DNA of 64,000 nucleotides, taken from Chamaea fasciata. Taxonomy: Eukaryota > Chordata > Aves > Passeriformes > Sylviidae. The stretch spans positions 7,018,945-7,082,944 of the forward strand of contig JARCOQ010000017.1 of NCBI GenBank assembly GCA_029207755.1. Direction: 5' to 3'. The position numbers and the translations under genes are program-made. Positions 48,801-61,289 of this stretch are shown piece by piece (position 1 is the stretch's first letter; each line of letters starts with the position of its first letter). Under the pieces are notes generated by a model. That model was given only the letters and a program-made list of their open reading frames with translations, was not told the DNA's origin and ran no database searches.

Positions 48801-50657
48801 CAGCGGGCACAGCGCCGAGCATGGCTGGACCGCAACTGCTCTGCTTCTACTTCTGCCAGTGTGCGGTTGGACCTGGACCTTCACTGAGCCCCTGGCCATG
48901 AGACAGCACCAGAGCAGCCACAGCTCACCCAGGAGCCCAGGGAACAGAGCTGACTCCTTGGGTCTCACTGCACACCTGCTGGAGGCCTCCAGCAGACACC
49001 CCAGGTTTTTTCACCCTGGGGAGAAGGGCAGGAACCTCCAAGGACAACATGAAGTGTCCCAAGGACCCTGAGCTCAGCCACCAGGCCCCGTGGGGACTTC
49101 CACATCAGCACTGAGGTCCTTTATCAACAAAAAGAAATACACAGAAAAGGCACCTGATTCTCTGGAAAAGATACCAAACTAAACAACTAAACCAGCATCC
49201 AGCTTCTTGCCAATAATATTCCTGTTTTCCCTCCCTCTGCCATGGCAAATACGTATTTGAAGAAGCCAGGATGGTGTAGGAGGCTGTTTCTGCGCCAGCA
49301 GCTCTCCATTCCTGTCCCCTTTCAGTCTCCAAATCCTTCATGCTGGGTCAGGATAACTGCAATGCAGCAAGATGGGAATCCCTCAAGGAGCTGCAGCCAG
49401 TGCCAGAGGCTCCGGCCGCTCCAGCCTTCAACCCATCAACACTGGGTGTCCTGCCCCGCACTATGCCTTGGAGAAAAGTGCTGCAGCCGTGCTTCAGTTC
49501 TCACAGTGCTCCAGTGGAAACCCTTCTCATCTCCTGCCCCAGCTGCCCTCAGACCGTGGCAGCGGCATTTGGCTCCTGCCAATGGACTTGGAATAAGTGA
49601 GGCTCAGGGTCTGAGGTGCATCCCACTGGGATAAAGCAGCTTGGGAGGGCAGAGATCAGACATGGTAAAAACTGAGCATTGAAAGGGGAGTTCTGGTCTC
49701 CTATGAAGCTCCTTGGCAGGATTTCAAGGCCAGGCTTGATGAAGCTTTGAGGAGATTGCCAGGACTGAGGAGATTCCCAGGATCAGCCCAGGCTCAACGC
49801 AGGGGGTGGAGTGCTTCCCTCAGCTGCTTTTCAGCCATTTGCTTCTCTTCTTCCCTGGCTGAACTGACCCAGCACAGTGCCAGGGTCGCTGTGCTGATTC
49901 ATCCTCAGAGCCCAAAACTGGGGTGAGACGTTGCAAGTCTGGGATCCCAGTTCAAGCCTGGCATCCTCATTTCAAGCCTGTGGTGCCAGGGAGGTATGAG
50001 CAGACATCCAGGGACTCTCGAGCTCTGGAGCAGTGAAGAGGCAAGCACTGCCCCTTGGAATCATCCCCTGTCATCCAGACTGCCATGGATTAACTTGTCA
50101 CTGCAGCAGGAAGAGCCTGGGATGTTTCTGCGGGCAGTGAGGGGAGGGTAAAATTCCCTTCTTCCTCCCACAGTTTCCTTGCCCAGGGGAAGTGCGGGGG
50201 CACTTTCACGTAGCACTTGCTTCAGAGAGCTTTAAACAGCTCCAGGCTGGGGGGAAATATCCTCTTGTGAACCACAAACTATTCCTGGCATCTGCTCCAC
50301 TAAGAAAAAGCTATGAAAAGTCAAACTCATTCACAGCATAAAATGTAGCTCTGCATCATCATTGCTACAGGCTGGAAAATGCCTGAGGACGTCACTCTTG
50401 TTGACTTCCCTAAGCAACATCTGTTTGAAAAAAAACCTCCTGTAGTCAGCACAACTGCCCCAAGCCCAGCTCTTGCCTGACTGAGCACACAGTCAGGTTT
50501 GGAGACAGAACTGGGGCTCGGAGGAACACAGTTGGGCTGACCCAAGAGATATGAGTGTCACCCTGGCCATAAATCCCAGTGCAAACTGTCTGCATCCTGC
50601 TGGCACACAGCCTCACCGTGGCTCACAGGGGCAGGGGGTGGCTGGGGGTGTGTGATC

Positions 50658-50745
50658 ATAGAATCCCAGAATGGTTCGGGTTGGAAAGGATCTTCAAGAT
50701 CATCTTGTTCCAATGCCCTGTCATGGGCAGGGATGCCGACATGTG
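50658..50745 (-). mobile_element. CR1 fragment, reverse orientation
   Basis: CATAGAATCCCAGAATGGTT then GGGTTGGAAAGGATCTTCAA and CATCTTGTTCCAATGCCCTG is a well preserved CR1 3' end. Confidence 0.92.
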
Positions 50746-51310
50746 GAAAAACACATGGGAAAAGCAGACAAGGGGAAGCAGGGTCAGATACAATGGTCTG
50801 GGACTCCCAACACCACCTCCAAGTGAGACTAGGAAAGGACTCTGGCGACAGAGAGTTGTACCATAAAAAAACTTCTTTGGTTTCTTTCATTAGAAAACAT
50901 CTTTCACACATGGTATAAAAACAGGTAGTCAAGAAATAAATTTCAAGCCAGCTGTACCAGCGAGGTTGGGGCATCTCCCCCTTCCTGTGCCTCAGCAGCA
51001 AACTCACTTCTCAAACAAAAGCATGGTGGAAAAACGCAAGCAAATCCTCTGTGGGAAATACTGTTAAATGACTAAAACCCCCAACAAACCCAAATTTACA
51101 CAGTTTAAAACTAAGCCAAACAGTTTTCTATAAAGGGGACCGTGTTCCTCCCCAGAAATAATGACCCTGGATGCAGGTTTTTCTTCTGATATTGAAAATT
51201 GAAATTATTGACCCTTGCTGAGCGTTGGAAAATCAGTTTCCAACACCTGGTGAGCACCCAGGAGCTGCCCCAGCCACTGGCAACAGGATGCTGCTGCTCA
51301 CACATTCTGT

Positions 51311-51343
51311 CCCATCCCATCCCACCCCACCCCATCCCATCCC
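51311..51343. repeat. CCCAT/CCCAC pentamer microsatellite
   Basis: Six and a half copies of a five-base unit (CCCAT or CCCAC). They lie 150-180 bases beyond the TNFRSF6B stop codon, on its 3' side. Confidence 0.9.
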
Positions 51344-51492
51344 GAGTGACACAGCTGCCATGGCACGGTGCCACTCCATCGCTCATCTCTCACACTGCTT
51401 TTCAAGTTATGTTTGGAAAGATGAATAAATTAATGAAGCCTCAGAAGATAAAAACCAAAACAAAGAGCACCCAAAAAGTCTAGTTCATGGTC

Positions 51493-54400
51493 TCAGGGCA
51501 GCTGGAAGCGCTCTCGGACCTTCTCCTCAATGGAGTGGAGCTTGACCACACGCAGTGCATCCAGAAGCTCCTTGGTGACTTCAGAGTTCTCCTCCTTCCT
51601 GTGAGTGAGGAAGGCCCGGAATTTCTCCTGGATGGCTGCCCTGGTCCATCGTGCCTGCTTCCTTGGCGTGCGCTCCAGGATCTGCTGCAGGCGCTTCAGC
51701 TTCTTCACGGGGATGTTCTGGTACACCACAAAGTCTATCATGGCTTGTTCGCAGTCGTCATCTTCTGCAGCTGGTGGGGGAAAACAGCCTGGGGGTTAAA
51801 GGGGGAGCAGGGCACAGCCCTGCCAAAGCTCTCTGTGGGACATCTGCCCAGGGAGGTGGTGAATGCCCAAGGCCTGGAAATGTTCAAGGCCAAGTTGGAT
51901 GGGCCTTGGAACAACCTGGTCTAGTGGAAGGCTGAACTTCCTATCAGTGATGCACCTTACACAGGGCAGTTGGAAAACAAAGTGTAAAAGTTCTGAAGAA
52001 AATCAATGTATCTATTCCATGCTCCTCCCCCATCAGGGATTAGAGGAAAAGTCCAGACAAATCTGAAGTAATTGCAGTAAGTATTTACACATTCTTTTTC
52101 CTGAAAGTTTCTGTTTTCCCACTCAAATTTGTAAATTTTGTAACAGGACCAGCCCAAAGCCCAGCCCCAGTCAGGGCACTGGGATGGGACAGATCCAGTC
52201 CCAGCTGGTGAAACTGCTGGAGTGCATCCAGCATAAGGAATGAAAACAGAAAGAATTTTTAAGAGGCCAAGGCTAAAGGATTACTCAATCAGGGAGAGAT
52301 TAGCCCAGTTTCATGCCATTGCGAATTTGAAACAGTTTCACTGATTATAGTGGAATGGGTTGAGCTCCGCTGCTCGGGCTCAGCCTCTCCAGCAGGCTCG
52401 GGTTGACGATGAGCAGGTCCCTTGTGCCTTCTGAGAGGAATCATCATAAACTGGAGCTAAAAAAAACCCCCCTTCACTTCCCATTGCTGGGGCATCCTCT
52501 GTCTATAAATATCTGCAAAGGGCTGGTCTGGCTGCGGAGGCTGGTGCCTGACGCACGTGCTGCTGACACTGCTCTGACCTGGCCGTTCCCCACCCCGGGA
52601 CTGCATCCCACTGGTGACGGAGCTTTCCAGTCTCTGTGTCAGGATCACACTCCTGGCAGGGAACTCACGGTGTGAGTCAGGCTTTGTAAGGAGAAATGTC
52701 TGCGCTGGTGGTGCCAGGAGAGGATGGAAAGGCGAGAGCTGCCGGAGGGGAAGCCTCCACGTTCCCTCACCACAGAGGAAAATCTTTTAGAGTCATGGGA
52801 TGTCCTGAGTTGGACACCTCACGGGCCAAAATCCACCCCACACTCAGCTCTGATGAACCTTAGGCTCTGCTCCACTCAACCTGCATGAGACCAGGCTGTG
52901 GCTGCCATAAAAACGTCTGGAAAACAGGTGGAGCCAGGAAAAGGGAGTGCAGGAGCCATGGCAGCCGCCAAGCCAGGTGCCTCAGATGCCAAAACGCTGC
53001 CCCAGCATTCGAGCTGTCCTTGGTAAGATCCAGCAGGATTTCACTGTCAGCTCTTTGTTCTCACTGCGCAGTGACTGTTGCTTAAGCCCATCACCCTGTC
53101 CTTGTTCTATGGGACTGACACTGGAAGGAGATGAGTTACTATATTATCCATAATTATTATTGATTATGGATCACTCCATGCTTTTACAAGCCATTTCACC
53201 TAATGTTCCATCTAAGGGGGAGAAAGCCACAAGGAAGTTTGCCCTCACCCTGACAGCATCAGTCCTGGCACTCTGTGCCCGTGGCTCACCTGATCCCTGT
53301 GTGCTGTTGCCTTTCCCCAGCCTGCAGGACGTGCAGAGGGTGTCGTGGTACTTGTTGCCCTGCACGTTGGTCACCTTCCCCTGCTGCTCACAGTCCTGGT
53401 GTGGCTGGCATGGGCTGGTGCTGGAGTTGGAGGAGAAGAAGCCCTGGGGGCAGTCATGGCACTGGGTGTCCTCAAAGGGGGTACCTGTGCATGGGGAGAC
53501 ATGGGGACTGTCAGGTGACAAGCTGGCATAGGAGCAGAGGCAGCAGCTGGGGATGATGCCAGACACCATTTCAGCATGAGGGTGATGTTTTGAAAATGAT
53601 CACTGCCAGCATCTCCCCTGGGAATTGCATGTCCTCACATAGGGCAAACAGTAGTGCTTCCCCCGGCCTTCTCTCAAGCCTGGGCTGATAAATTGTCAGC
53701 AGCACACAGACATGAGAGGACGAGAGGACATCTCATCTAAGAAAAAGCCACCTCCCAGGCAGGAGGCAGTGGCTGAGCTGCTAAACCAGCCCTTGGGTTC
53801 CCAGAACCCTTCTTCCCAGAGCCACAGGCTCCCGACCAAGTGAAAGTAAAAGTCTCTGGAGGTGAAAGTTCAGCTGTCCTTGGCTGCACTGTCACTGCTC
53901 CCCCTGGCCCCGGGCCAGCGCTTCCCTTGTGTCACACAGATGATGGCACACAGGCAGGATTGCACCAAGCTACTTTCCTGTTCCCTGGGAGCAGAGGTGA
54001 GGGCTCTGCAGGCAGGAGATTCCCCACCCCTCTCATTACCTCTTCATGAATCAAATTACAAGCGGTTTCTATGTTGTTGCCGCCACTTTTAGGCTTTCCC
54101 AGAAGTCTGATCCTTCAGGTCCCTACCAACCCAGACCATTCTGTGATTGTAAGGCCCGGTCATAACCCCCAACATCTGAGCCACTACTTGCAAATGGGAA
54201 ATCCCAAAGAAGTTGGTTTGCCCAGGGCGATTGCGCATGGATCAAAGCCCTCATCCAACCCCAACACCAGCAAACTCTGCCTATCCAGACACCAGCACTG
54301 GCAGGTCCAGGGCTCTGCCCACCACACCGGACACTCAGTCCTTGCTGTGCTATTCAGGTGGCTGGACTGGGGTGCAATCCTCTCTACACAAGAAGACATT

Positions 54401-55949
54401 TGCAAAAAATAAATAATAGTAACACAAAACCAACTTCTCCTCAAATACCCAGCATGCTTGCATGGCTCCCCAATCCTCCTCCTCCAGACAAATTTCATGT
54501 TTAATTTCAAAGTGTTTTCCTGTAATGCTTGGAGATCTTCTTCCCCCTTTGCTGTGTTACTACACTTTGTCATGTCCTATAGAAAATTAAGCCCCAAATC
54601 TCAATCATAAATATCAGCTGAAGACAACAGATACTTTCCCTCTGGCTGGTGAGCCTGGAGCTCTTCCATGCCACACATGGAAGGACTTCAAAAGACTCCA
54701 TGCCTCAAAAGCCTCCATATTTCAAAAGCCTCCCAGCTTCAAAGTGAAGCAAGATGCTGCTGGTTTTGCTGGTGCTGCCCACACTGGTTTGTTGCCCCCT
54801 GCTGTGGTTTCCATGCAGAGCCTGGTCCTCAGTGATTGATGAGTTTGCATGCACTGGGAGCAACTAAAGGACCAGAGAAATCTGTACTGGTGAAACAACA
54901 GGAAAATAAATTCCCTAAAATATCTTGAGACTTAGATCACACAAGGAGATGGAGTGTCAGACTCTGGAGTCAAAACAAAGCTGGTTTTGTGGACTTGGAA
55001 CTTGGCTGTCTGTCCACTGTGTGTTTTCAACACAACCTCTCCAAACTGCTCAAAACCCAGCTACACATATACACCGGCCCTTCCCTTACATCATCAGCCA
55101 CCTTTTTCAGCCCAGATAATCAGCATTCCCATCTCCCGGGCTGCCTATGCAAGGAGAAGGGAGTAGATGATGGATCAGGAGCAGCTTGGACCTTCCTACC
55201 TGCCTGTGGAACAGGGCCGGTGGCTGCTCCAGGGATGGCCAAGTCACAGCCTGGCTCTGCCTGTTGTGGCAGGTGAGGGACCTAACTGGGATTTACACAT
55301 TCCATCGAAGTTGCTGCTGGGGATTTCAAAGGCTTTCAAAGTGATAACTGGGGGAAAACCCAACCAAATTCTTCCTTGGCAAAGAAGCAGGAGTGTGCCG
55401 CAAGAATGGCACTGTGCCAGTACCAGAGCTAAAAGGGAGTCGGTCAGGCTACGGGCAAGAACTGGCTCCTGCATTTGTCTGCTGCATTTGTCCTTGATTT
55501 TTATCTCCAGGGGAGATTTTTGGGGCGTGTCAAGAGCCTTGTGAGGATGCACAGTTCCCGTCTGGGTACTTACCTGGCTTCACAACCCCAGAGCCCGGCG
55601 GGCACTCGGAGTGCCTGATGCAGAACTCCATGTTCGAGTAGTAGCCCTGCTGGCACTGGCAGGCGCGGTTGTGCGTGGCATTGCACTGCTGCACCTCCAC
55701 CTGCTTCTCTCCGCAGATGACGTTGCAGTAGCGGCACTTCTCCAGGTAGTTCCAGTAGCGGGTGTAGTGCAGATCGGGGCAGGGCTCGCACCGCGTGGGT
55801 CTGTCCCTGGAGCAGTGCTGTCTCACGAAGGTCCCCGGCGGGCACTGCTGGCATGTGATCCTCTGGCTCGTCACAGCATCCTTCCACTGGTACGTGGGCT
55901 GGGCGTCGCAGGTGAGCTCAGCCAGCAAAAGGAGGAGAGGGGGAAGCAT
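51493..55949 (-). CDS. TNFRSF6B: Decoy receptor 3 (TNF receptor superfamily member 6B), 3 coding exons
   Basis: Secreted decoy that in mammals binds FasL, LIGHT and TL1A. Coding exons: 55949-55574, 53484-53290, 51770-51493, all GT-AG and in phase, giving 282 aa (human 300). A leucine-rich signal peptide covers about residues 1-16. Cysteine-rich TNFR repeats begin at about residue 33 (ITCQQCPPGTF) and continue through exon 2 (TQCHDCPQGFF, CTSCRLGKGN). The basic C-terminal segment contains IDFVVYQNIPVKKLKRL and ends VRERFQLP, like human DcR3. No membrane segment or death domain follows. The exon 3 acceptor can be used at either of two AGs six bases apart (edge 51770 or 51764), adding or dropping two residues. 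The start ATG lies four bases inside its exon (acceptor TAG at 55953-55955). Confidence 0.92.
51822..51945 (+). mobile_element. CR1 fragment in TNFRSF6B intron 2
   Basis: CTGTGGGACATCTGCCCAGG, AATGTTCAAGGCCAAGTTGG and CAACCTGGTCTAGTGGAAGG are internal CR1 3' blocks in + orientation. Confidence 0.92.
52790..52838 (-). mobile_element. Short diverged CR1 fragment in TNFRSF6B intron 2
   Basis: AGAGTCATGGGATGTCCTGA followed by GTTGGACACCTC resembles the reverse CR1 3' end. It is short and weak. Confidence 0.5.
54103..54155 (+). mobile_element. CR1 tail in TNFRSF6B intron 1
   Basis: TGATCCTTCAGGTCCCTACC then AACCCAGACCATTCTGTGAT matches the last 50 bases of CR1. Confidence 0.85.
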
Positions 55950-56449
55950 CCACTACGGCAAAGATAGCGCAAAGTGCCCTGAGCTCATCCTCAGGCAGAG
56001 GCGGGAGCAGCAAACGCGGCTGCTGCTGTTACAGAACTTGTTATTGTTGTAGATACAAGAAATTGTTTTCCCTCCCCATGCCGTTCCCAGCCCCAGGACC
56101 AGCTACCGCCCTCCTTTGCCATCCCAGGTGACAGAGCATCCTTCCCAAACCCATTTGTGATGCCTTCAGAACCCAGTTTCCCTCATTTAGAACCTGAAGC
56201 AGCACCAGCACATTCCCCTCTTTCTCCCCATTCAGATCCCCACCACATGCAGTAAGAGACACCTTAGCAAACCAAGAAGCAGAAGGGAAGTTTTCCAAAC
56301 TAGCAGATACAGAGCATGCTCCCTAGGATCTTTAACACTTTTTGGAAACCCAGATGCTCAGGATAGGACTTGAATCCCAGAGCTTGTTTATCCTCCCTTT
56401 CCTTTTCAAAGCCCACGTGCCCAGCCTGACAAGCAAGAAGCTATATTAC

Positions 56450-56526
56450 CTTGGATGGATGCCTCAAACTGGGCGCGTGGCAGGATGGCATCGCACCGAG
56501 GTCTTCTGAGCACCGGGATCAGAAAC
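56450..56526 (-). other. TNFRSF6B: Candidate TNFRSF6B noncoding exon
   Basis: A 77-base segment is bounded on the minus strand by an acceptor (CTCCCCAG, edge 56526) and a donor (CCAAG|GTAATA, edge 56450). It sits between the CpG-rich promoter and the coding exon whose acceptor is four bases before the ATG. No in-frame start extends the signal peptide. The assignment is inference from splice signals. Confidence 0.5.
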
Positions 56527-56699
56527 CTGGGGAGACAGAGAGGGCTCCTCAGGGGCTGCTGCTGGCTGGGCTGGAGCTCCTCTCTGCAGCATCAGCTTCA
56601 ACCCAACCCGCCAGCGTTAAAACAGAGGGAGATGGAGAAGGGCTGACAGGTAGAGGCTGATAGGGAAGGGCTGTTGGGAAAGACTGGGTTTCCTCGCCT

Positions 56700-57200
56700 G
56701 CTTTCCTCCGAGTCAGCCCTTTCTCCGAGGGAGATGCCGGCTCTCCCCAGGGCAGGGACGGAGCGGAGCCTTATAGAGGCTGGGGGTGGGGAGCACCCAT
56801 ACAGCACCAGACACGTCCAGGAATCGCCCGGGGGGAGGGAAGTAACCCCTGCCCAACGCAGCCGAGAGGGAGCAGGAGCTGGTGGGGAAACAGCCAAGGT
56901 CTCCCTCCCCTCCCCTTCCCTCCCCATCCCTTCCTCGGGGACTGGCTCCTCTCACCGCGCCTCCGCCTCGCGCCTCCGCGCCGCTCCGCTCCCCGCGGCC
57001 GGCAGCGCCTTTATAGACCGCTCCGTGGGAAAGACCCCTCGTGGGCAAGGGGAGGTGACATCGCTGCTCCATCCCGGCCCCCCCGACTCCATCCCGGCCC
57101 CTGAGCCCTTCCCGATCCCCCTCGGCGGCGGCACCGGCTCCGCCTTCGCGTCCCGGCGCCCTCCCTCACCCGAGCGCCGCTTTCGCTCTCACTTCTGCGT
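56700..57200 (-). promoter_or_regulatory. TNFRSF6B: Probable TNFRSF6B promoter, CpG-rich with TATA boxes
   Basis: A GC-rich island holds two minus-strand TATA elements: TATAAAGG at 57008-57015 and a weaker TATAAGG at 56769-56775. A donor (CGCG|GTGAGAGG) at exon edge 56956 lies about 55 bases downstream of the first TATA, consistent with a very short first noncoding exon. Confidence 0.6.
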
Positions 57201-57347
57201 TTGCCTCTAAAAGCGAAGCTTTTAAAGCAATGAAGTTCCTTTACCTGTGTGGAGGAAGGAGGCGAGTGGGATTCGCACAGTTTTTCAAAGCTTTGTAGGT
57301 TTTACAGGGGTTTGGTAAGGAATTGTTTTCTGGCAAGGGGAAAGGTA

Positions 57348-57359
57348 GGGAAATTCCCC
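57348..57359. promoter_or_regulatory. NF-kB consensus site
   Basis: GGGAAATTCCCC fits GGGRNNYYCC on both strands. It lies about 330 bases upstream of the TATAAAGG element of the presumed TNFRSF6B promoter. No binding is shown. Confidence 0.6.
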
Positions 57360-59892
57360 TGTGAACGTTCTGTTCCACGGCTGTAAACGCCAAATAACTT
57401 CCCAGTAACAGCAGTTGCCTCTCGCTGTGAGGGGACAGTTTGCCCCGTCAAGGGCAGCTCCGAGGGGCCGATTCTGGCTGTGGCTGCGGGCAGTGAACCG
57501 GCGCTGCGGGAAGCATCCCTCCGGCTCTGCCCAGGGGCTCCGGGACGAGACCCCATCCCACTCCCGCGCCCTCCGAGGACACTGACCCTGCCAAAACGGC
57601 CCCGATCGTCAGTGCTTGGGTACCGCATTCCTAAAGCCGGCCCCGAGCTTCAATCCTCTTCTTTCAGGAGCACCGAGGATGACACCAACTCTAACTGTAA
57701 CACTAAACACAGGTACCTTTCGTGGCACAACAACATCCAGCAGCTAAGGAGGTCAGAATTCCCTTACAGGTGACAGTGCTGTAAGTCTTGGACCCCAAGG
57801 ATTCAAATGAAAATTGAACTCAGCCTTGCAGGTACAGCCCTGGCAGACTCCGTGTTCCGGTGCCTGCTCCAAGACATGAGACTCCTGCACTTTGTCCTGC
57901 TGTGTCTCACCAGATTCCCTCTGAACAGACAATGGTGAACAGTCAAAACCAGAGCAAATGCTCAAAAAGCAAATGCAAGTCTCTGCAAGAATGAGAGAAC
58001 CACAGTGAGGACCTGAGAGGACATGGAGGTTTTTCTCCTCAGGAGTCAGCAGCCTGCTCCTCTTGCAGATCACTACAGAGAATCAACAATTCTGTATCTG
58101 CGTTCTGCCTCTTGCCTCCAGCTCTCAGCCACTGGGGCTGCAGATGGAGAATCTCACGGCCTTTGTTCTGAACACTCTGAAAGACCAGACCTACAAGAGC
58201 TAAACAGACCATTCACCAAGAAAATCAAACCCAGTTCTCCACGACCCAGAAGGAGAAGAAAACACCAATGGTCAGGAGGAATCCAAAGCTCCTTCCAGTA
58301 AGATCAATTTCTACCAACCTTGGTTCTTAAAAAAAAATCCTCTGACTCCTGCAGGAGCCAAGGAGGGTCAGTACTACAGTCCAAGCACAGGGTCAGGGCT
58401 GTGTTTATTTGCACTTCACACAGAACAGGTGATTTTCACAGGCCACTCTAAAGTAGTCTTTCATTTTACTGCTTGTTTATCTCAATCCCCTGTAGCTGTC
58501 CAAAGTAATCCTGATGATTTGTAATTCAATTTGACACAATCCCTGAGCCAAGGACTGCTGGGATTTGCTTCATCAGTGTGCATCGTCTCTAATTAACCAG
58601 CTAATCTCCCAGCCCTGCGCTGGCACTGAGGCACAACCCCTTGATGCTTTATGGGGTGAAACTTCCCACGAGATTAGACCCAGAGAGTCCTGCTCTGGGC
58701 TCACCCAGCTGAGAGTTTCAGTGGGATCCCCCTGCCTGAGGCATGACCTCCCAGGAGCTGCAGGGCGTTTCCTTCTCCACAGAAGAAACACATTTTCAGT
58801 TTTCTGTCCTGGATTTCACATGGAACCCACAAGGTGTATGAAACAATAGCAGGTGGTCACATCCTGAATGGCAACTGTGGCAGTCCCTGTGTTCCAGCCA
58901 CCGTCCCCGCTGGGATAGACCCAATGTACCAGGAAACTGAATCCACAGCTGCTCGCTGCACTGCAATGCCTCATCAACAATTTTTGTTGTGAAATTGATA
59001 ACGACAAAAATGTGTTGGATGCTCTTAGAGAGTGAAACACCACATTAATGGGACAGAAGGGGCTTCCGCAGACAACTTCCTCAGACTCTAACAGTCTGGT
59101 GGAACAATGATGTTCTTTTTCTCTCTGTTCTTTTGTTGGTCCAACAAACTTTTCAGAATGGGTTTATGTGTCGCCACCTGATTACCAGAAAGCAGCAACA
59201 CAACTCACTACTGACTGACCTGTGGAGGTAGCACAGAAAAGGAATTCGGCATCATATTCCCATGGCTTTGACTTCACTTCCCTTTCACTATACAGGACAT
59301 AGTTTCACACTCCGGCGTGTCCAACAGCATCACCTTCCAAAACTCCTCTTGCAAAATAAGGTTTCTTGTTACATTCATAGAAAATTCTGTAAAGCAAAGA
59401 AATCCCTCACTTCCCATCAGTAACCACTTTGCCAGCCAAAGACAGGGCTCATATCTTTCCTGATAAAACATTTTACTTTGCTGGTTTTGATCTCTTTTGT
59501 GAGTCCTTTCAGCTGTGGGGGGTGGGGGAAACAGCAGGAAAGGTTTGTTCTATGACGCACCACTAAAATTTCAGTCAAGGTCTAGTCATAGCACTGCAAG
59601 GCAGGGGCAATCAAAAAATTAGTATTTACTTCCTTCATGATCTGTAAGCCATGTGTCATTTGTTTCTGAAAATCAGCAAGGAGTGTCCAAAATAGGTTTC
59701 TGTGCCCCCAAGCATTAAATAATTTGCATCAGTTCCTCTAAGCACCTAAAGCAATACAGATTTTTCCGAAACAGTTTTTTTTGTTTTCTGTTCTTAATAA
59801 GTAATTAACTGTCCCTGTCTTTCCTTCTTGTAAATTCAACAAGTTTCCAGATGACAGAACAGTCCTGAGCGCTGGGGACCCTCTTCTTCAAG

Positions 59893-60005
59893 GTCTCATG
59901 GAAACACAGAATGGTTTGGGTTGAGCGGGACCCAAAGCTCATCCAGTTCTCCCATCTCCAGTAGCTGTTAGCATCCATCTCTCCTGCCCCAGCCACCAAC
60001 AGCAG
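59893..60005 (-). mobile_element. CR1 fragment, reverse orientation
   Basis: CATGGAAACACAGAATGGTT followed by TGGGTTGAGCGGGACCCAAA and CTCATCCAGTTCTCCC resembles a reverse-oriented CR1 3' end. Confidence 0.8.
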
Positions 60006-60319
60006 GGATTGATTCCCAGACCCACTGCAGTGCAATTCCCACTGCAGCAGAAATCAGCATCAAACCCACCCCAAGCCAAACCCATCTGCACTGGCAGATC
60101 TACTGGTGGGACACTGGGGTGTTCCAGAGCTTGTCTGGGTGGGCTCAGCTAATGAAGGACAGTGACTGTAAACCTCTTCAGATGTAATCCCTCGACTGAA
60201 GAGTAAGAGATGAAGAGAAGGAGTTCACTGGACAAAGGGATAAATGTCCTGGATGAAGGGATAGAAAGTACCTTCAGCAAGTTTTCCCCTCAGTATAAGA
60301 AGGACAAGGAGCTACTTCA

Positions 60320-60745
60320 GGGGATCCAGCAGAGGCCACAGAGATGATGACTGGCGTGGAGCTTCTCTGATGAGGAGACGCTGTGGGAGCTGAGCCTGGT
60401 TAGTCTGCAGAAGGCTGAGAGGGGATCTCATCAATGCATATAAATATCTCCAAGGGATGCCAGACTTTTTATGGTGCTCAGCAACAAGACAAGGAACAAC
60501 AGCCGTAAACTAAAATTTAACAAGTTTCACCTCAACATGGGGAAGAGTTTTCCACAGAGGATGGCAGAGCACTGGAACAGCTGTCCAGGGAAGGTGTGGG
60601 GTCTCTTTCTGTGGACATTTCAAACCCACATGCATTGCATTCCTGTGTCCCCTGCTCCAGGTGACTCTGCCTTGGCAGGGGAGTTGGACTGGGCGATCTC
60701 CAGAGGTCCCTTCCACCCCCAAACGCTCTGTGAATCTCTTGAAGG
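60320..60745 (+). mobile_element. CR1 LINE fragment, about 425 bases
   Basis: Ordered CR1 blocks are visible: GGGATCCAGCAGAGGCCACA, GCTGTGGGAGCTGAGCCTGG, GCAGAAGGCTGAGAGGGGAT, AAGAGTTTTCCACAGAGGAT and TTGGACTGGGCGATCTCCAG. The small open frame across it is LINE-derived or chance. Confidence 0.92.
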
Positions 60746-61289
60746 CACTGAGATACTCTTATCATTGTTTCTCTGCCCTCAGAACAGAGCATCCCCAGGT
60801 TGGAACAGTCTTCAGACTAAAACAACTCCAGGAAAAAGCACAACTTCAAAACTACTTTACCTGAGGGGAAAAAACAGCATCGTAATATTTGTCCCTGCCA
60901 ACCCCTTCCCAAGCGTTTGATGCAATTCAAACCCCACAATACTTTTCAAGTACTTCCTCTTGTCTTGTTGGATCTGGCAGCATTTTTGCAGCCCACAGCA
61001 GATAATTTCCATCAGCAAACCCGACCAGAGCCGTGGTGCCACCGCCCCTGAGGGCGCTCATGGCTGTGCTGTGGTTTCCCTCCAGCGGCAAGAGCAGTCA
61101 GCTGCAGCTTTCCTGGGAGACCTTCCCAGGAGACCAGGCACTGAACTACCCACCAATAAATGCCATGTTACTGCTCACTGCTCCCAGCCTCACTCCAAAT
61201 AGACTTCTGTTTATTTCTACAACACACCTGTATGTACATAACATTTTTCCGGCATTTCCCCCACTTATATTTGAAACATCAGGACTGTT

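Larger units (their letters stand above)
39030..51300. other. Intergenic DNA between ARFRP1 and TNFRSF6B
   Basis: About 12.3 kb with no gene I can support. It contains T-rich tracts, several CR1 fragments and scattered short open frames without homology. Two spots resemble regulatory DNA: a perfect CRE palindrome at 40927-40934, and AP-1/FOX-like motifs at about 44845-44885. Confidence 0.6.

Noticed and set aside
49690..49800. CR1 fragment
   Set aside because: Only a short AAGGCCAGGCTTGATG-like stretch fits. The neighbouring blocks do not follow the CR1 order.
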